DNA of 64,000 nucleotides from Rhodovulum visakhapatnamense (GTDB lineage Bacteria; Pseudomonadota; Alphaproteobacteria; Rhodobacterales; Rhodobacteraceae), in the NCBI RefSeq assembly GCF_004365965.1, contig NZ_SOEB01000015.1:36888-100887 (forward strand), read 5' to 3'. Below the pieces are notes generated by a model. That model was not told the origin of the DNA, ran no database searches, and worked only from the letters and a program-made list of their open reading frames with translations. Positions 34,325 to 44,731 of this stretch are shown in pieces (within the stretch, counting starts at the first letter, position 1; every line of letters starts with the position of its first letter). Made by a program: the position numbers and the translations under genes.

Positions 34325-37300
34325 TCAGACCTCTTCGACGGTGGCGACGCCTGGCAGGCTGCGCAGCGCGCCCTTGATCTGGGGATTGACCGGATAGCGG
34401 TCGTTCAACGCCATCCGGACCTCGCCGGGCAGGTCCGGCGCGATCAGGCAGAATTCAATGGGGCCGCGAGCGCGCGGGCCGCTTTCGGCTCGTGCCCGGT
34501 CCAGCAAGGCCGCGACCGCCTCGACCGCGGCTTCGGTTTCGACCACCACCTTGAGCCCGGTCGCCCCGGCATCGGCCACCACGGCATCGACCGGCTTCAC
34601 CGACCGGCCCAGAAGCTTCAGTTGCTCGTTCTCCAGATTGGCCTCGACCTGGATCACCACATTCATGCCGGGTTCGAGACTGTCGCGCGCGACCTCGAGC
34701 ACGTCCGAGAACAGCGTCACCTCGAAAAGACCCGTCGGGTCCGACATCTGGACGAAGGCAAAGCGGTTGCCCTTGGCCGATTTCCGTTCCTGCCGCCCGG
34801 CCACGGCGCCCGCCATCTGAACGAGGGCCGGCCCCGCCTTGGTCTTTTCCTCGACCTCGGCCCGGGTCATCACCTTCTTCCGGCGCAACGCGGGCATGTA
34901 GTCGTCAAGCGGGTGGCCAGAGAGGTAGAAACCGATGGCCTTCTGTTCCTCTGCAAGCCGTTCGTTCGGCAGCCAGTCGGTCACCGGGGCCAGCCGCGGC
35001 TCGGGCAGATCCTCGCCCGCCTCACCGAAAAGCGACACCTGCGCCGAGGCGCGCTGCTCGTGAATGGCCGCCGAATAGGCCACCAGCGCATCGAGGCTTT
35101 CGAAGACCCGGCGGCGGTTTCCGTCCAGCGCGTCGAACGCCCCGGCGCGGGCCAGCATTTCCAGAGGGCGCTTGCCCACATGCTTCATGTCGACCCGGCG
35201 GGCGAACTCGAAGAGCGAGCCGAAAGGTCGGCCGTCGCGGGCCTCGACGATCAACTTCATCGCCTCGATGCCCACGTTCTTGAGCGCCCCCAGCGCGTAG
35301 ACCAGCCGTCCCTCCTGCACGTCGAAGGTGGGAAGCGAGCGGTTCACACAGGGTGCGACGATCTCGAGGTCAAGACCGCGGCGGACCTCTTCGGCATAGA
35401 CCGCAAGCTTGTCGGTCAGATGGATATCGCAGTTCATGACGCCCGCCATGAACTCGACCGGGTGATTGGCCTTCAGCCAGGCGGTCTGGTAGCTGACGAC
35501 GGCATAGGCTGCGGCGTGCGACTTGTTGAAGCCGTAATTGGCGAACTTTTCCAGAAGGTCGAAGACCTCGGTCGCCTTCTTGGCATCGACGCCGTTCTTC
35601 TTGGCGCCCTCGACGAATTTCGGGCGCTCGGCGTCCATTGCCTCCTTGATCTTCTTGCCCATGGCGCGGCGCAGAAGGTCGGCGCCGCCGAGGCTGTAGC
35701 CCGCCATCACCTGGGCGATCTGCATCACCTGTTCCTGATAGACGATGATGCCCTGGGTCTCGGCCAGGATGTGGTCGATCGTGGGATGGATCGATTCCAG
35801 CGGCTTCAGCCCGTGCTTCACCTCGCAATAGGTCGGGATGTTCTCCATCGGGCCGGGCCGGTACAGCGCCACCAGCGCCACGATGTCCTCGATGCAGGTG
35901 GGTTTCATGCGCCGCAGCGCGTCCATCATGCCCGAGCTTTCCACCTGGAACACCGCGACCGTATGGGCCGTCGCGTAAAGCTCGTAGGTCTTCGGGTCAT
36001 CCAGCGGGATATGCCCGATGTCGTTCTCGGCTCCGGCCGCCGGCTGGTAAAGCTCGGCCCCGTCGGCTGCCCGGTGCAGCGGCCGGCCGCTGCCGAGGAT
36101 CAGGTCGATGGCGTTCCGGATCACCGTCAGCGTCTTCAGCCCGAGAAAGTCGAACTTTACCAGACCGGCCTGTTCCACCCATTTCATGTTGAACTGGGTC
36201 GCGGGCATGTCGGACCGCGGGTCCTGGTAAAGCGGCACCAGATCGTCGAGCGGCCGGTCGCCGATCACCACCCCCGCCGCGTGGGTCGAGGCGTTCCGTA
36301 GAAGCCCCTCGACCTGCTGGCCATAGGTCAGCAGCCGGTCCACGACCTCTTCGTTCTTCGCCGCCTCGCGCAGCCGCGGCTCGTCGGTCAGGGCCTGCGC
36401 GATCGAGACCGGCTTCACGCCCTCGACCGGGATCAGCTTCGACAGCTTGTCGACCTGACCATAGGGCATCTGCAGCACCCGGCCCACGTCGCGCACCGCG
36501 GCCTTGGACAGGAGCGCGCCGAAGGTGATGATCTGGGCCACCTTCTCGCGGCCGTATTTTTCCTGCACGTAATGGATCACCTCCTCGCGGCGATCCATGC
36601 AGAAGTCGATGTCGAAGTCGGGCATCGAGACCCGTTCGGGGTTCAGGAAGCGTTCGAACAGCAGCGAATAGCGCAAGGGGTCGAGGTCGGTGATGGTCAG
36701 GGCATAGGCCACCAGCGAGCCCGCGCCCGACCCCCGCCCGGGACCCACCGGGATGCCGTGATCCTTGCCCCATTTGATGAAGTCGGCCACGATCAGGAAA
36801 TAGCCCGGGAAACCCATCCCCTCGATGATCCCGAGCTCGAATTTCAGCCGCTTCTCGTACTCCTCGACCGGCGCGGCATGGGGAATGACCGCCAGCCGGG
36901 CCTCGAGCCCTTCCCAGGCCTGACGGCGCAGCTCCTCGACCTCGTCATCGGCAAAGCGCGGCAGGATGGGCTTGCGCTTTTCCGATTTCACCGCACAGCG
37001 GCGGGCGATCTCGACGGTGTTTTCCAGCGCCTCGGGCAGGTCGGCGAACAGCGCCGCCATCTCTTCGGGCGTCTTGAAATAATGCTGGGGCGTCAGGCGG
37101 CGGCGCGGCTCGGCCTGATCGACATAGGCGCCGTCGGCGATGCACAAAAGCGCGTCATGGGCCTCGTACATCTCGGATTTGGGGAAATAGACGTCATTGG
37201 TCGCGACCAGCGGCAAATCCATCGCATAGGCCATCTCGACATGGCCGCGCTCGGTCTCGCGCTCGGCCTCGGTCGGCTGGCCGCCCTCGCCCGGATGGCG

Positions 37301-37825
37301 TTGCAATTCGACATAAAGCCGTGTCGGAAAAGCCGCGGCCAGCCGGGTCACAAGCGCCTCGGCCTTCGCGCGCTGGCCCTCGCGAATGAGCCGCCCCACG
37401 GGGCCATCCGGCCCGCCTGTCAGGCAGATCAGCCCCTCGGCATGATCGATCAGCTGATCGGGCGCAACCTGAGGCAGCTCGCCCGATTTGCCCAGATAGA
37501 GGCAGGAATTCAGCTTCATCAGATTGCCATATCCGGCCTCGTCCTGCGCCAGCAGGACCACAGGCGCAGGCGCGCGCGGACGCTCGCCGGGGGCCGCCGG
37601 ATCGTAGGCCAGATCGACCTGACAGCCCAGGATCGGCTGGATCCCCGCCCCCGTGGCATAGCTGGAAAACTCCAGCGCGCAGAACATGTTATTGGTGTCG
37701 GTCACGGCAACCGCGGGCATTCCCGCGGCCTTGCAGAGATCGGGCAGTTTCTTGACCCGCACCGCCCCCTCGAGCAGCGAGTATTCGGTATGCAGGCGAA
37801 GATGGATGAATCGGGGCGCGGCCAT
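34325..37825 (-). CDS. dnaE: DNA polymerase III alpha subunit
   Basis: A 1166-residue replicative polymerase. The N-terminal PHP domain starts at FIHLRLHTEYSLLEGAV. The catalytic palm contains PDFDIDFCMDRREE near residue 402 (two Asp ligands), the third Asp follows later, and GPGRGSGAGSLVAYAL marks the fingers region. A helix-hairpin-helix and an OB-fold region (VQMAGAVAGRQERKSAKGNRFAFV near residue 1003) form the C-terminus. Length is standard. It lies 38 nt downstream of a VOC-family gene on the same strand. Confidence 0.96.
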   Translation of the reverse strand: MAAPRFIHLRLHTEYSLLEGAVRVKKLPDLCKAAGMPAVAVTDTNNMFCALEFSSYATGAGIQPILGCQVDLAYDPAAPGERPRAPAPVVLLAQDEAGYGNLMKLNSCLYLGKSGELPQVAPDQLIDHAEGLICLTGGPDGPVGRLIREGQRAKAEALVTRLAAAFPTRLYVELQRHPGEGGQPTEAERETERGHVEMAYAMDLPLVATNDVYFPKSEMYEAHDALLCIADGAYVDQAEPRRRLTPQHYFKTPEEMAALFADLPEALENTVEIARRCAVKSEKRKPILPRFADDEVEELRRQAWEGLEARLAVIPHAAPVEEYEKRLKFELGIIEGMGFPGYFLIVADFIKWGKDHGIPVGPGRGSGAGSLVAYALTITDLDPLRYSLLFERFLNPERVSMPDFDIDFCMDRREEVIHYVQEKYGREKVAQIITFGALLSKAAVRDVGRVLQMPYGQVDKLSKLIPVEGVKPVSIAQALTDEPRLREAAKNEEVVDRLLTYGQQVEGLLRNASTHAAGVVIGDRPLDDLVPLYQDPRSDMPATQFNMKWVEQAGLVKFDFLGLKTLTVIRNAIDLILGSGRPLHRAADGAELYQPAAGAENDIGHIPLDDPKTYELYATAHTVAVFQVESSGMMDALRRMKPTCIEDIVALVALYRPGPMENIPTYCEVKHGLKPLESIHPTIDHILAETQGIIVYQEQVMQIAQVMAGYSLGGADLLRRAMGKKIKEAMDAERPKFVEGAKKNGVDAKKATEVFDLLEKFANYGFNKSHAAAYAVVSYQTAWLKANHPVEFMAGVMNCDIHLTDKLAVYAEEVRRGLDLEIVAPCVNRSLPTFDVQEGRLVYALGALKNVGIEAMKLIVEARDGRPFGSLFEFARRVDMKHVGKRPLEMLARAGAFDALDGNRRRVFESLDALVAYSAAIHEQRASAQVSLFGEAGEDLPEPRLAPVTDWLPNERLAEEQKAIGFYLSGHPLDDYMPALRRKKVMTRAEVEEKTKAGPALVQMAGAVAGRQERKSAKGNRFAFVQMSDPTGLFEVTLFSDVLEVARDSLEPGMNVVIQVEANLENEQLKLLGRSVKPVDAVVADAGATGLKVVVETEAAVEAVAALLDRARAESGPRARGPIEFCLIAPDLPGEVRMALNDRYPVNPQIKGALRSLPGVATVEEV

Positions 37826-37863
37826 GGCCCCACCCTATCCAGAGCCGCCGCCGGGCGAAAGGC

Positions 37864-38226
37864 TCAGACCGGCTCCAGAAACTCGATTCGGTTGCCGAAC
37901 GGGTCGTCGACATAGAACCGCCGCATCCCCGGCAACGCTCCGTCCCAGCGCGGCGCAAGGCCCGCGCGCTCCAGCCGGTCGGCAAGCGCCCCCAGCCCGC
38001 GCACCTCCAGCGCCGGATGCGCCTTGCGCGCGGCCGCAAAGGGCGTCTCGACTCCCAGATGCAACCGCAATTCGCCGCGCCGGAACCAGACCCCGCCGCG
38101 CGCCTCCAGCGCCTCTGGCTTCTGCTCTTCCTCCAGCCCCAGAAGCCCGCCGTAAAAGGCCCGCGCCTCCTCCTCGCGCCCCTCGGGCATCGCCAGCTGA
38201 ACGTGATGCAGCGCGTGCGGATACAT
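37864..38226 (-). CDS. VOC (glyoxalase/bleomycin-resistance fold) family protein
   Basis: A 120-residue single-module VOC protein. The pattern HHVQLAMPEGREEEARAFYGGLLG at the start and FYVDDPFGNRIEFLEP at the end are the two beta-alpha-beta-beta repeats, with metal-ligand candidates His6-7 and a late Glu. ATG 38226 is chosen because it opens at the first VOC strand; a longer in-frame start at 38472 gives no recognisable sequence. The substrate is unknown. It is transcribed ahead of dnaE, probably only by position, and is divergent from xdhA. Confidence 0.82.
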   Translation of the reverse strand: MYPHALHHVQLAMPEGREEEARAFYGGLLGLEEEQKPEALEARGGVWFRRGELRLHLGVETPFAAARKAHPALEVRGLGALADRLERAGLAPRWDGALPGMRRFYVDDPFGNRIEFLEPV

Positions 38227-38497
38227 GTCGCCCCCGGTCCTTCTGCCAATTTCAGCATAGGGGCGCAGCCCCGCCCCTGCCAAGCCGCATTCCCCCAAAA
38301 GCAACGCCGCGTTCGCCCATTTTTTGGGCACCAGCCGCCGCCCCGCCGCATCTTCGCCCGGTTTTCCCTTGCCAAGCCCGGCACCGCCCGATCTGCTGAG
38401 CGACAGGACCAGACAGGGGCCGCTCCTTCTACGCCGCATCGAGGGAGCCCGGCCCGGGAACGACGGCGACAACCCGGTAAGGCGGCGGAATCACGGC

Positions 38498-39910
38498 ATG
38501 GACATCGCCTTTCTTCTGAACGGAGAAAGAGTGGCTTTGACGGGTGTTGCGCCCACCGCGACGCTGCTCGACTGGCTGCGCGAGACACGCGGCCTCACCG
38601 GCACCAAGGAGGCCTGCCGCGAAGGCGATTGCGGCGCCTGCACGGTCATGGTGACCGATGCCGACGGCTCCCGCGCGCTCAATGCCTGCATCCTCTTCCT
38701 GCCGCAGATCCACGGCAAGGCGATCCGCACCGTCGAAGGTCTGGCAGCACCCGATGGCCGGCTGCATCCGGTGCAAGAAGCGCTGATCGACCATCACGGC
38801 AGCCAGTGCGGCTTTTGCACCCCGGGCTTCGCGGTCTCGATGGCGACGGCCCACAAGACGGGGGAAACCGATCTCGACAGCGCGCTCGCGGGCAATCTCT
38901 GCCGCTGCACCGGTTATGCCCCGATCCTGCGCGCGGCCGAGGCCGCCCGCCACGCCCCGGTCCCCGACTGGATCGAGGACGATGCCAGCTTCTTCTTGGC
39001 CGAAATACCCTCGGGGGGTGCCGATCCGCAGGATCGGCGGGGGGCGGACAGCCCCCCCGCCTTCCGCCCTGCCACCGCCGACGCGCTGGCCGCCTGGTAT
39101 GACGCCCATCCCGATGCCACGCTGATCGCAGGCGCCACAGATGTCGGGCTCTGGGTCACCAAGGGCCTGCGCGACCTCGGCCTGGTCGCCTTCCTGTCGG
39201 GCTGCGAGGACCTGAAACGGATCGAGACGACCGAAACCGAGATCCGCATCGGCGCGGGCGTCACGATCGCGCGGCTTCTCGATCTGATGCGCGCCCACCA
39301 CCCGCATTTCGCGCGGATGCTGACCCGCTTCGGCTCGGCCCAGGTCCGCGCCGCCGCGACGCTGGGCGGCAACATCGCCAACGGCTCGCCCATCGGCGAC
39401 AGCCCGCCCGCGCTGATCGCGCTGGGTGCCACCCTGCACCTGCGCAAGGGCGACACCCGCCGCGCCCTGCCGCTCGAGGACTTCTTTCTCGAGTATCGCA
39501 AGCAGGACCGGGCGCCCGGCGAATTCGTCGAGGCGGTGACGGTCCCGCGCCAGCCCGACACCTTGCGCTGCTACAAGCTCTCGAAACGCCGCGATCAGGA
39601 CATCTCGGCCGTGCTCGGCTGTTTCAACCTGACCCTGCGCGACGGCCGCATCGAAAGCGCCCGCATCGCCTTCGGCGGCATGGCCGGCATCCCGAAACGC
39701 GCCGGCGAAGTCGAGGCCGCGCTGATCGGACGGCCCTTCACCGAAACCACGCTCGAGGCCGCCCTGCCCGCCTTCGCGACCGATTTCCAGCCGATGTCCG
39801 ACATGCGTGCCTCGGCCGGATACCGGCTGCAGGCCGCCCGGAACATGTTGATGCGGCTCTGGCACGAAAGCCGGAACGAGCCCGCCGATATCGCCGAGGT
39901 CGCCCCGTGA
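38498..39910 (+). CDS. xdhA: Xanthine dehydrogenase small subunit (2Fe-2S and FAD), with embedded palindromic element
   Basis: A 470-residue subunit. Two [2Fe-2S] clusters are encoded by [12 protein letters not shown] and CGFCTPG/LCRCTGY in residues 1-150; the FAD domain follows ([20 protein letters not shown], then [12 protein letters not shown]). Electrons pass from XdhB molybdenum through the clusters to FAD and NAD+. Between the two domains, at about residues 165-187, lie 23 codons contributed by a 69-bp palindromic element (minus orientation, 38989-39057) that stays in frame. Start ATG 38498. The gene overlaps xdhB by 4 nt. The enzyme oxidises hypoxanthine and xanthine to urate. Confidence 0.94.
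   Translation: MDIAFLLNGERVALTGVAPTATLLDWLRETRGLTGTKEACREGDCGACTVMVTDADGSRALNACILFLPQIHGKAIRTVEGLAAPDGRLHPVQEALIDHHGSQCGFCTPGFAVSMATAHKTGETDLDSALAGNLCRCTGYAPILRAAEAARHAPVPDWIEDDASFFLAEIPSGGADPQDRRGADSPPAFRPATADALAAWYDAHPDATLIAGATDVGLWVTKGLRDLGLVAFLSGCEDLKRIETTETEIRIGAGVTIARLLDLMRAHHPHFARMLTRFGSAQVRAAATLGGNIANGSPIGDSPPALIALGATLHLRKGDTRRALPLEDFFLEYRKQDRAPGEFVEAVTVPRQPDTLRCYKLSKRRDQDISAVLGCFNLTLRDGRIESARIAFGGMAGIPKRAGEVEAALIGRPFTETTLEAALPAFATDFQPMSDMRASAGYRLQAARNMLMRLWHESRNEPADIAEVAP
38989..39057 (-). repeat. 69-bp palindromic element inside xdhA
   Basis: Read on the minus strand it begins GGGGGGCTGTCCGCCCCCCG, continues with CCGATCC..GGATCGG and ends with the core GAGGGTATTTCGGCCAAGAA plus GAAG. 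Two hairpins are possible (GGGGGGC/GCCCCCC and CCGATCC/GGATCGG). It matches the copy in xdhB at 65 of 69 positions in opposite orientation and reads open through xdhA, adding 23 codons in the linker between the iron-sulfur and FAD domains. Confidence 0.85.
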
Positions 39911-42258
39911 GCGTGACGCATCCCCTGCCCCATGACGCGGCGCGCCTGCATGTGACCGGCGAGGCGCGCTATCTCGACGATATCCCGGCCCCGGCAGGCA
40001 CGCTGCACCTCGCCTTCGGCCTGTCCGAGGTCGCCCATGGCAGGGTTCTGACGATGGACCTCGCGCCGGTGCGCGCCGCCCCCGGGGTGGTGGCGGTGCT
40101 CGGGCCGGACGATCTCGACCCGATGCCCGACTGTTCGCCCTCGGCCCATGACGAGCCGCTGCTGGCACCCGGAGAGATCAGCTATTGCGGCCAGCCGCTG
40201 TTTCTGGTGATCGCCGACAGCCATCTTGCCGCCCGCAAGGCCGCGCGGCGCGCGGACGTGACCAGCGAGGACCGGCCCGCGATCCTGACGATCGACCAGG
40301 CGCTGGCCGCAAACAGCCGCTTCGAGGACGGGCCGCGGATCTGGGAACGGGGCGACGCGGCCGCGGCCATCGCGGGGGCTGCCCACCGGGTCGAGGGCGT
40401 GATCGAGATCGGCGGGCAGGAGCATTTCTACCTGGAAGGCCAGGCCGCGCTCGCCCTGCCGCAGGAGGGGGGCGACATGGTCATCCATGCCTCGACCCAG
40501 CACCCGTCCGAGATCCAGCACAAGGTCGCGGACGCGCTGGGCCTGCCGATGCATGCGGTCCGGGTCGAGGTGCGGCGCATGGGCGGGGCCTTTGGCGGCA
40601 AGGAAAGCCAGGGCAATGCGCTGGCCATCGCCTGCGCGCTGGCGGCGCGTGCGACCGGGCGGCCCTGCCGGATGCGCTATGACCGCGACGACGACATGGT
40701 CATCACCGGCAAGCGCCACGATTTCCGCATCCGCTATCGGGCGGGCACCGATGGCGAGGGCCGCCTCGAAGGCGTCGAGTTCGTCCAGTATACCCGCTGC
40801 GGCTGGGCGCAGGACCTGAGCCTGCCGGTCGCCGACCGGGCCATGCTGCATGCCGACAATGCCTATTTCCTGCCCGCCGTTCGGATCGAAAGCCACCGGC
40901 TGAAGACCCACACCCAGTCCGCAACCGCCTTTCGCGGCTTCGGCGGGCCGCAGGGAATGGTCGGCATCGAGCGGGTGATGGACCACATCGCCCATGCGCT
41001 GGCCCGCGATCCGCTGGAGGTGCGGCGGATCAACTACTATGACAGCGCCCCGGCCGGGGCTGGGGGGCTGTCTGCCCCCCGCCGATCCTCCGGATCGGCC
41101 CCCCCCGAGGGTATTTCCGCCAAGAAGAAGACGACCACGCCCTATGGGATGGAGGTCGAGGATTTCATGCTGCACGAGATGACGGCCGCACTGGCGGAGC
41201 GCGCCGATTATGCCGCGCGGCGGGCGGCGGTGGCCGAGTGGAACGCGCGGCATGCCGTGCTGAAGAAGGGGATCGCGCTGACGCCCGTGAAGTTCGGGAT
41301 TTCCTTCACGCTGAGCCACCTGAACCAGGCGGGCGCGCTGGTGCATGTCTATCAGGACGGGTCGGTCCATCTGAACCATGGCGGCACCGAGATGGGTCAG
41401 GGGCTGTTCCAGAAGGTGGCGCAGGTCGCGGCCAGCGCTTTCGGCCTGCCGGTCGGGGCGGTGAAGATCACCGCCACCGATACCGGCAAGGTTCCCAATA
41501 CCTCGGCCACCGCGGCCTCGTCGGGGTCCGACATGAACGGGATGGCGGTCAAGGCCGCCTGCGACGAGATCCGTGGCCGGATCGCCGCCCATCTGGCCGA
41601 GCTGCATCAGACCGAGCCCGCCGAGGTGCATTTCGCCGACGGCCGGGTCTTTGCCGGCGGCAACGAGATGAGCTTCGCCACGGCCGCGAAAAGCGCCTAT
41701 GAGGGCCGGGTGAGCCTCAGCGCCACCGGGTTTTACCGCACACCGGGGCTGAGCTGGGACCGGATCGCGGGCACCGGCCGGCCGTTCTTCTATTTCGCCT
41801 ATGGGGCGGCGGCGAGCGAGGTGGTGATCGACACGCTGACCGGCGAGAACCGGATCCTCAGGACCGACATCCTTCACGATGCGGGCGCAAGCCTGAACCC
41901 CGCGCTCGATATCGGCCAGATCGAGGGCGGCTTTGTGCAGGGCGCGGGCTGGCTGACCATGGAAGAGCTGGTCTGGGACGCCAAGGGGCGGCTGTCGACC
42001 CATGCGCCCTCGACCTACAAGATCCCGGCGGTCGGCGACCGGCCCGGCATCTTCAACGTGGCGCTCTGGGACGCGCCGAACCCGGCCGAGACGATCTACC
42101 GCTCGAAGGCGGTGGGCGAGCCGCCCTTCATGCTGGGCATTTCGGTCTTGATGGCGCTGTCCGACGCGGTCGCGGCCTGCGGCCCGGGCTATCCGGCGCT
42201 CGACGCCCCGGCGACGCCCGAACGCATCCTCGCCGCCATCGACAGGGTCCGGGCATGA
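39907..42258 (+). CDS. xdhB: Xanthine dehydrogenase large subunit (molybdopterin), with embedded palindromic element
   Basis: A 783-residue molybdopterin subunit. The cofactor and substrate sites include [22 protein letters not shown] near residue 225, [11 protein letters not shown] near 341, the GTEMGQGL block and the catalytic Glu in [11 protein letters not shown] near the C-terminus. Codons 386-408 (41062-41130) are exactly the 69-bp element and encode [20 protein letters not shown] then KKK, in a loop after the NYYDS segment and before [12 protein letters not shown]. The gene overlaps xdhA and xdhC by 4 nt each. Activity needs XdhC for sulfido-molybdenum cofactor insertion. Confidence 0.94.
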   Translation: MSVTHPLPHDAARLHVTGEARYLDDIPAPAGTLHLAFGLSEVAHGRVLTMDLAPVRAAPGVVAVLGPDDLDPMPDCSPSAHDEPLLAPGEISYCGQPLFLVIADSHLAARKAARRADVTSEDRPAILTIDQALAANSRFEDGPRIWERGDAAAAIAGAAHRVEGVIEIGGQEHFYLEGQAALALPQEGGDMVIHASTQHPSEIQHKVADALGLPMHAVRVEVRRMGGAFGGKESQGNALAIACALAARATGRPCRMRYDRDDDMVITGKRHDFRIRYRAGTDGEGRLEGVEFVQYTRCGWAQDLSLPVADRAMLHADNAYFLPAVRIESHRLKTHTQSATAFRGFGGPQGMVGIERVMDHIAHALARDPLEVRRINYYDSAPAGAGGLSAPRRSSGSAPPEGISAKKKTTTPYGMEVEDFMLHEMTAALAERADYAARRAAVAEWNARHAVLKKGIALTPVKFGISFTLSHLNQAGALVHVYQDGSVHLNHGGTEMGQGLFQKVAQVAASAFGLPVGAVKITATDTGKVPNTSATAASSGSDMNGMAVKAACDEIRGRIAAHLAELHQTEPAEVHFADGRVFAGGNEMSFATAAKSAYEGRVSLSATGFYRTPGLSWDRIAGTGRPFFYFAYGAAASEVVIDTLTGENRILRTDILHDAGASLNPALDIGQIEGGFVQGAGWLTMEELVWDAKGRLSTHAPSTYKIPAVGDRPGIFNVALWDAPNPAETIYRSKAVGEPPFMLGISVLMALSDAVAACGPGYPALDAPATPERILAAIDRVRA
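41062..41130 (+). repeat. 69-bp palindromic element inside xdhB (inverted copy)
   Basis: GGGGGGCTGTCTGCCCCCCG at the start and the core GAGGGTATTTCCGCCAAGAA plus GAAG at the end. It differs from the xdhA copy at 4 of 69 positions and lies about 2 kb away in opposite orientation. It occupies codons 386-408 precisely (start is codon position 1), contributing no stop. Read from the opposite strand, the same element encodes a different open peptide in xdhA. Confidence 0.85.
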
Positions 42259-43202
42259 GCCTCGATCGGGACGCGCTGGCGCGGGCGGTGGCGGCCGAGG
42301 GCCGCGTCGTCCGGGTCGTTGTAGCCGAGATCCGGGGGTCGGCCCCGCGCGAGGCGGGAACGGCGATGCTGGTCTGGGCAGAGGGGCAAGGCGGCACCAT
42401 CGGCGGCGGCGCGCTGGAATTCGAGGCCGCGGCCGAGGCCCGCCGCCTGCTGCGGGACCGGTGCAGCGCGCGGGTCGCGCGGGTAGCCTTGGGTCCCGGG
42501 CTCGGGCAATGCTGCGGGGGGGCGGTGACGCTGGTCAGCGAGGTCTTCGATGCGGAGGCGGTCGCGGCCCTGACCGGAGAGGTCCATGCCCGCCGGGTCG
42601 AGGGCGACGGCCCGATGCCGCTGGCGGTGCGCCGGGCTCTGGCGGGCGTCCGGGGCGGGCTTGGCGCGCCGCCGGTCCTGCTGAAGGAGGGCTGGTTTCT
42701 GGAACCCGTGGCACCGCCCGCCCGGGCGCTCTGGATCTGGGGGGCGGGCCATGTCGGCCGCGCGCTGGTGGGGGTGCTGGCGCCGCTGCCGGGGCTGGCC
42801 ATCACCTGGGTCGATACCGCGGCCGCACGGTTTCCCGATGTGCTTCCCGACGGGGTGGTGCCCCGGGCAGCACCCGATCCGGCCGCGCTGGTGCCCGAGG
42901 CGCCGACCGAGGCCCACCACCTGATCCTGACCTATTCGCACGCGCTCGACCTTGCGCTGTGCCATGCGCTGCTGGTCCGGGGCTTTGCCTCGGCAGGGCT
43001 GATCGGATCGGACAGCAAATGGGCGCGGTTCCGGGCTCGGCTTGGGCAGCTTGGGCACAGCCCTGCCGAAATCGCACGCATCTGCTGCCCGATTGGGCAG
43101 AAGTCCCTGGGGAAACACCCTCAAGCCATTGCGATTGGCGTCGCCGCCGCGCTACTAAGCGAGGGCGTAGACCGGATCGCAGCGAGGGACATCGCGGGGT
43201 GA
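42255..43202 (+). CDS. xdhC: Xanthine dehydrogenase accessory protein
   Basis: A 315-residue chaperone that binds molybdenum cofactor, supports its sulfuration and delivers it to XdhB. The N-terminal part has RGSAPREAGTAMLV, GGTIGGGALEFEA and a conserved Cys pair in GLGQCCGG; the C-terminal Rossmann-like domain starts at LWIWGAGHVGRALV and includes the GSDSKWARF and CPIGQKSLGKHPQAIAIGV blocks. It overlaps xdhB by 4 nt and the GTG start of the ABC ATPase by 4 nt, so enzyme and transporter should be translationally coupled. Confidence 0.94.
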   Translation: MSLDRDALARAVAAEGRVVRVVVAEIRGSAPREAGTAMLVWAEGQGGTIGGGALEFEAAAEARRLLRDRCSARVARVALGPGLGQCCGGAVTLVSEVFDAEAVAALTGEVHARRVEGDGPMPLAVRRALAGVRGGLGAPPVLLKEGWFLEPVAPPARALWIWGAGHVGRALVGVLAPLPGLAITWVDTAAARFPDVLPDGVVPRAAPDPAALVPEAPTEAHHLILTYSHALDLALCHALLVRGFASAGLIGSDSKWARFRARLGQLGHSPAEIARICCPIGQKSLGKHPQAIAIGVAAALLSEGVDRIAARDIAG

Positions 43203-44719
43203 CAGCGCTTCTGAAAGTCGAGGGCCTGACCAAGGCCTATCCCGGCGTGGTCGCCAATGACCATGTGAGCTTCGAGATCGCCGAGGGCGAGGTGCATGCG
43301 CTTCTGGGCGAGAACGGCGCCGGGAAATCCACCCTCGTCAAGATGATCTACGGGCTGGTGCAGCCCGACAGCGGGCGGATGACCCTGCGCGGCGCGCCCT
43401 ATGCGCCGCCCGAACCCAGCGCCGCGCGGCGCGCCGGGGTGGCGATGGTGTTTCAGCATTTCTCGCTGTTCGACGCGCTGAGCGTGGCCGAGAACATCGC
43501 GCTGGGCATGGAGACGCCACCGCCGATGCGCCGCCTTGCGGGCCAGATCCGCGAGGTCAGCGAAACCTACGGGCTGCCGCTGAACCCCGACCGCCTGGTC
43601 GGCGATCTTTCGGCGGGCGAACGCCAGCGGGTCGAGATCATCCGCTGTCTGCTGCAGGACCCGCGCGTCCTGATCATGGACGAACCGACCAGCGTGCTGA
43701 CGCCGCAGGAGGTCGATATCCTGTTCGCGACGCTCAGGAAACTGGCGGCCGAGGGCACCGCGATCCTTTATATCTCGCACAAGCTCGAAGAGATCCGGGC
43801 GCTGTGCGACCGGGCGACGATCCTGCGGCTGGGCCGGGTCGTCGAAAGCTGCACCCCGCACGAGAAGACGGCGGCCGAACTGGCCGAGATGATGGTGGGC
43901 GCGAAGCTCGCCACCCCGTCGCGGGCGGGCAGCGCACCGGGCGCCCCGGTGCTGGAGGTCTCGGGGCTCAGCCTGCCTTCGGCCAATCCGTTCGGCACCA
44001 GCCTGCGCGACATCACCTTCACCGTCCGCGCGGGCGAGATCCTCGGGATCGGCGGGGTCGCGGGCAACGGGCAGGACGAATTGCTGGATGCGATTTCGGG
44101 CGAGGCGCCGGTCGCGCCCGACACGGTACGGCTGCACGGTCAGGCCATCGGCGCGCTGGGGCCGAGCCTGAGGCGCCGGATCGCCGTGCTGGCCGCGCCG
44201 GAAGAACGGCTTGGCCATGCCGCGGCGCCCGACATGAGCCTGACCGAAAACGCGATGCTGACCGCCGCGATCCGCCAGGGTCTGGCCACGCGCGGCTTTC
44301 TGAAATGGCCCGCCGCCCGCGCCTTCGCCGAAAAGGTGATCGACGCCTTCGACGTGCGCACCCCCGGCCCCGGCAATGCCGCGCGCTCGCTGTCGGGCGG
44401 CAACCTGCAGAAATTCGTCATCGGGCGCGAGGTGCTGCAACGCCCCGAGGTGCTGGTGGTGAACCAGCCGACCTGGGGCGTCGACGCCTCGGCGGCCGCC
44501 TCGATCCGGCAGTCGCTGCTGGATCTGGCCGAGGCCGGGACGGCCGTCGTCGTCATCAGCCAGGACCTGGACGAGCTGATGGAGATATCCGACCGCTTCG
44601 CCGCGCTGAACGAGGGCCGGTTGTCGGCCCCGCGCCCGGCCAAGGGGCTGAGCCTCGAGGAAATCGGCCTGATGATGGGCGGCGCCCACGGGATGGAGGT
44701 GGCACATGTGGCCGAGTGA
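43199..44719 (+). CDS. Nucleoside/purine ABC transporter ATP-binding protein
   Basis: A 506-residue protein with two fused ABC domains. The first has Walker A GENGAGKST, signature LSAGERQRVE and Walker B LIMDEPTS; the second has a degenerate loop GVAGNGQDE and signature LSGGNLQKF, as in sugar and nucleoside importers with a tandem ATPase. Start GTG 43199 overlaps the xdhC stop by 4 nt. The context (two permeases, a BMP-type binding protein and xdhABC) fits uptake of purine nucleosides or bases feeding xanthine dehydrogenase. Confidence 0.94.
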   Translation: MTALLKVEGLTKAYPGVVANDHVSFEIAEGEVHALLGENGAGKSTLVKMIYGLVQPDSGRMTLRGAPYAPPEPSAARRAGVAMVFQHFSLFDALSVAENIALGMETPPPMRRLAGQIREVSETYGLPLNPDRLVGDLSAGERQRVEIIRCLLQDPRVLIMDEPTSVLTPQEVDILFATLRKLAAEGTAILYISHKLEEIRALCDRATILRLGRVVESCTPHEKTAAELAEMMVGAKLATPSRAGSAPGAPVLEVSGLSLPSANPFGTSLRDITFTVRAGEILGIGGVAGNGQDELLDAISGEAPVAPDTVRLHGQAIGALGPSLRRRIAVLAAPEERLGHAAAPDMSLTENAMLTAAIRQGLATRGFLKWPAARAFAEKVIDAFDVRTPGPGNAARSLSGGNLQKFVIGREVLQRPEVLVVNQPTWGVDASAAASIRQSLLDLAEAGTAVVVISQDLDELMEISDRFAALNEGRLSAPRPAKGLSLEEIGLMMGGAHGMEVAHVAE

Positions 44720-44731
44720 GGAGACGGCCCT

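Noticed and set aside
34223..36301. A 692-codon plus-strand frame over dnaE
   Set aside because: Antisense to dnaE; no recognisable domain.
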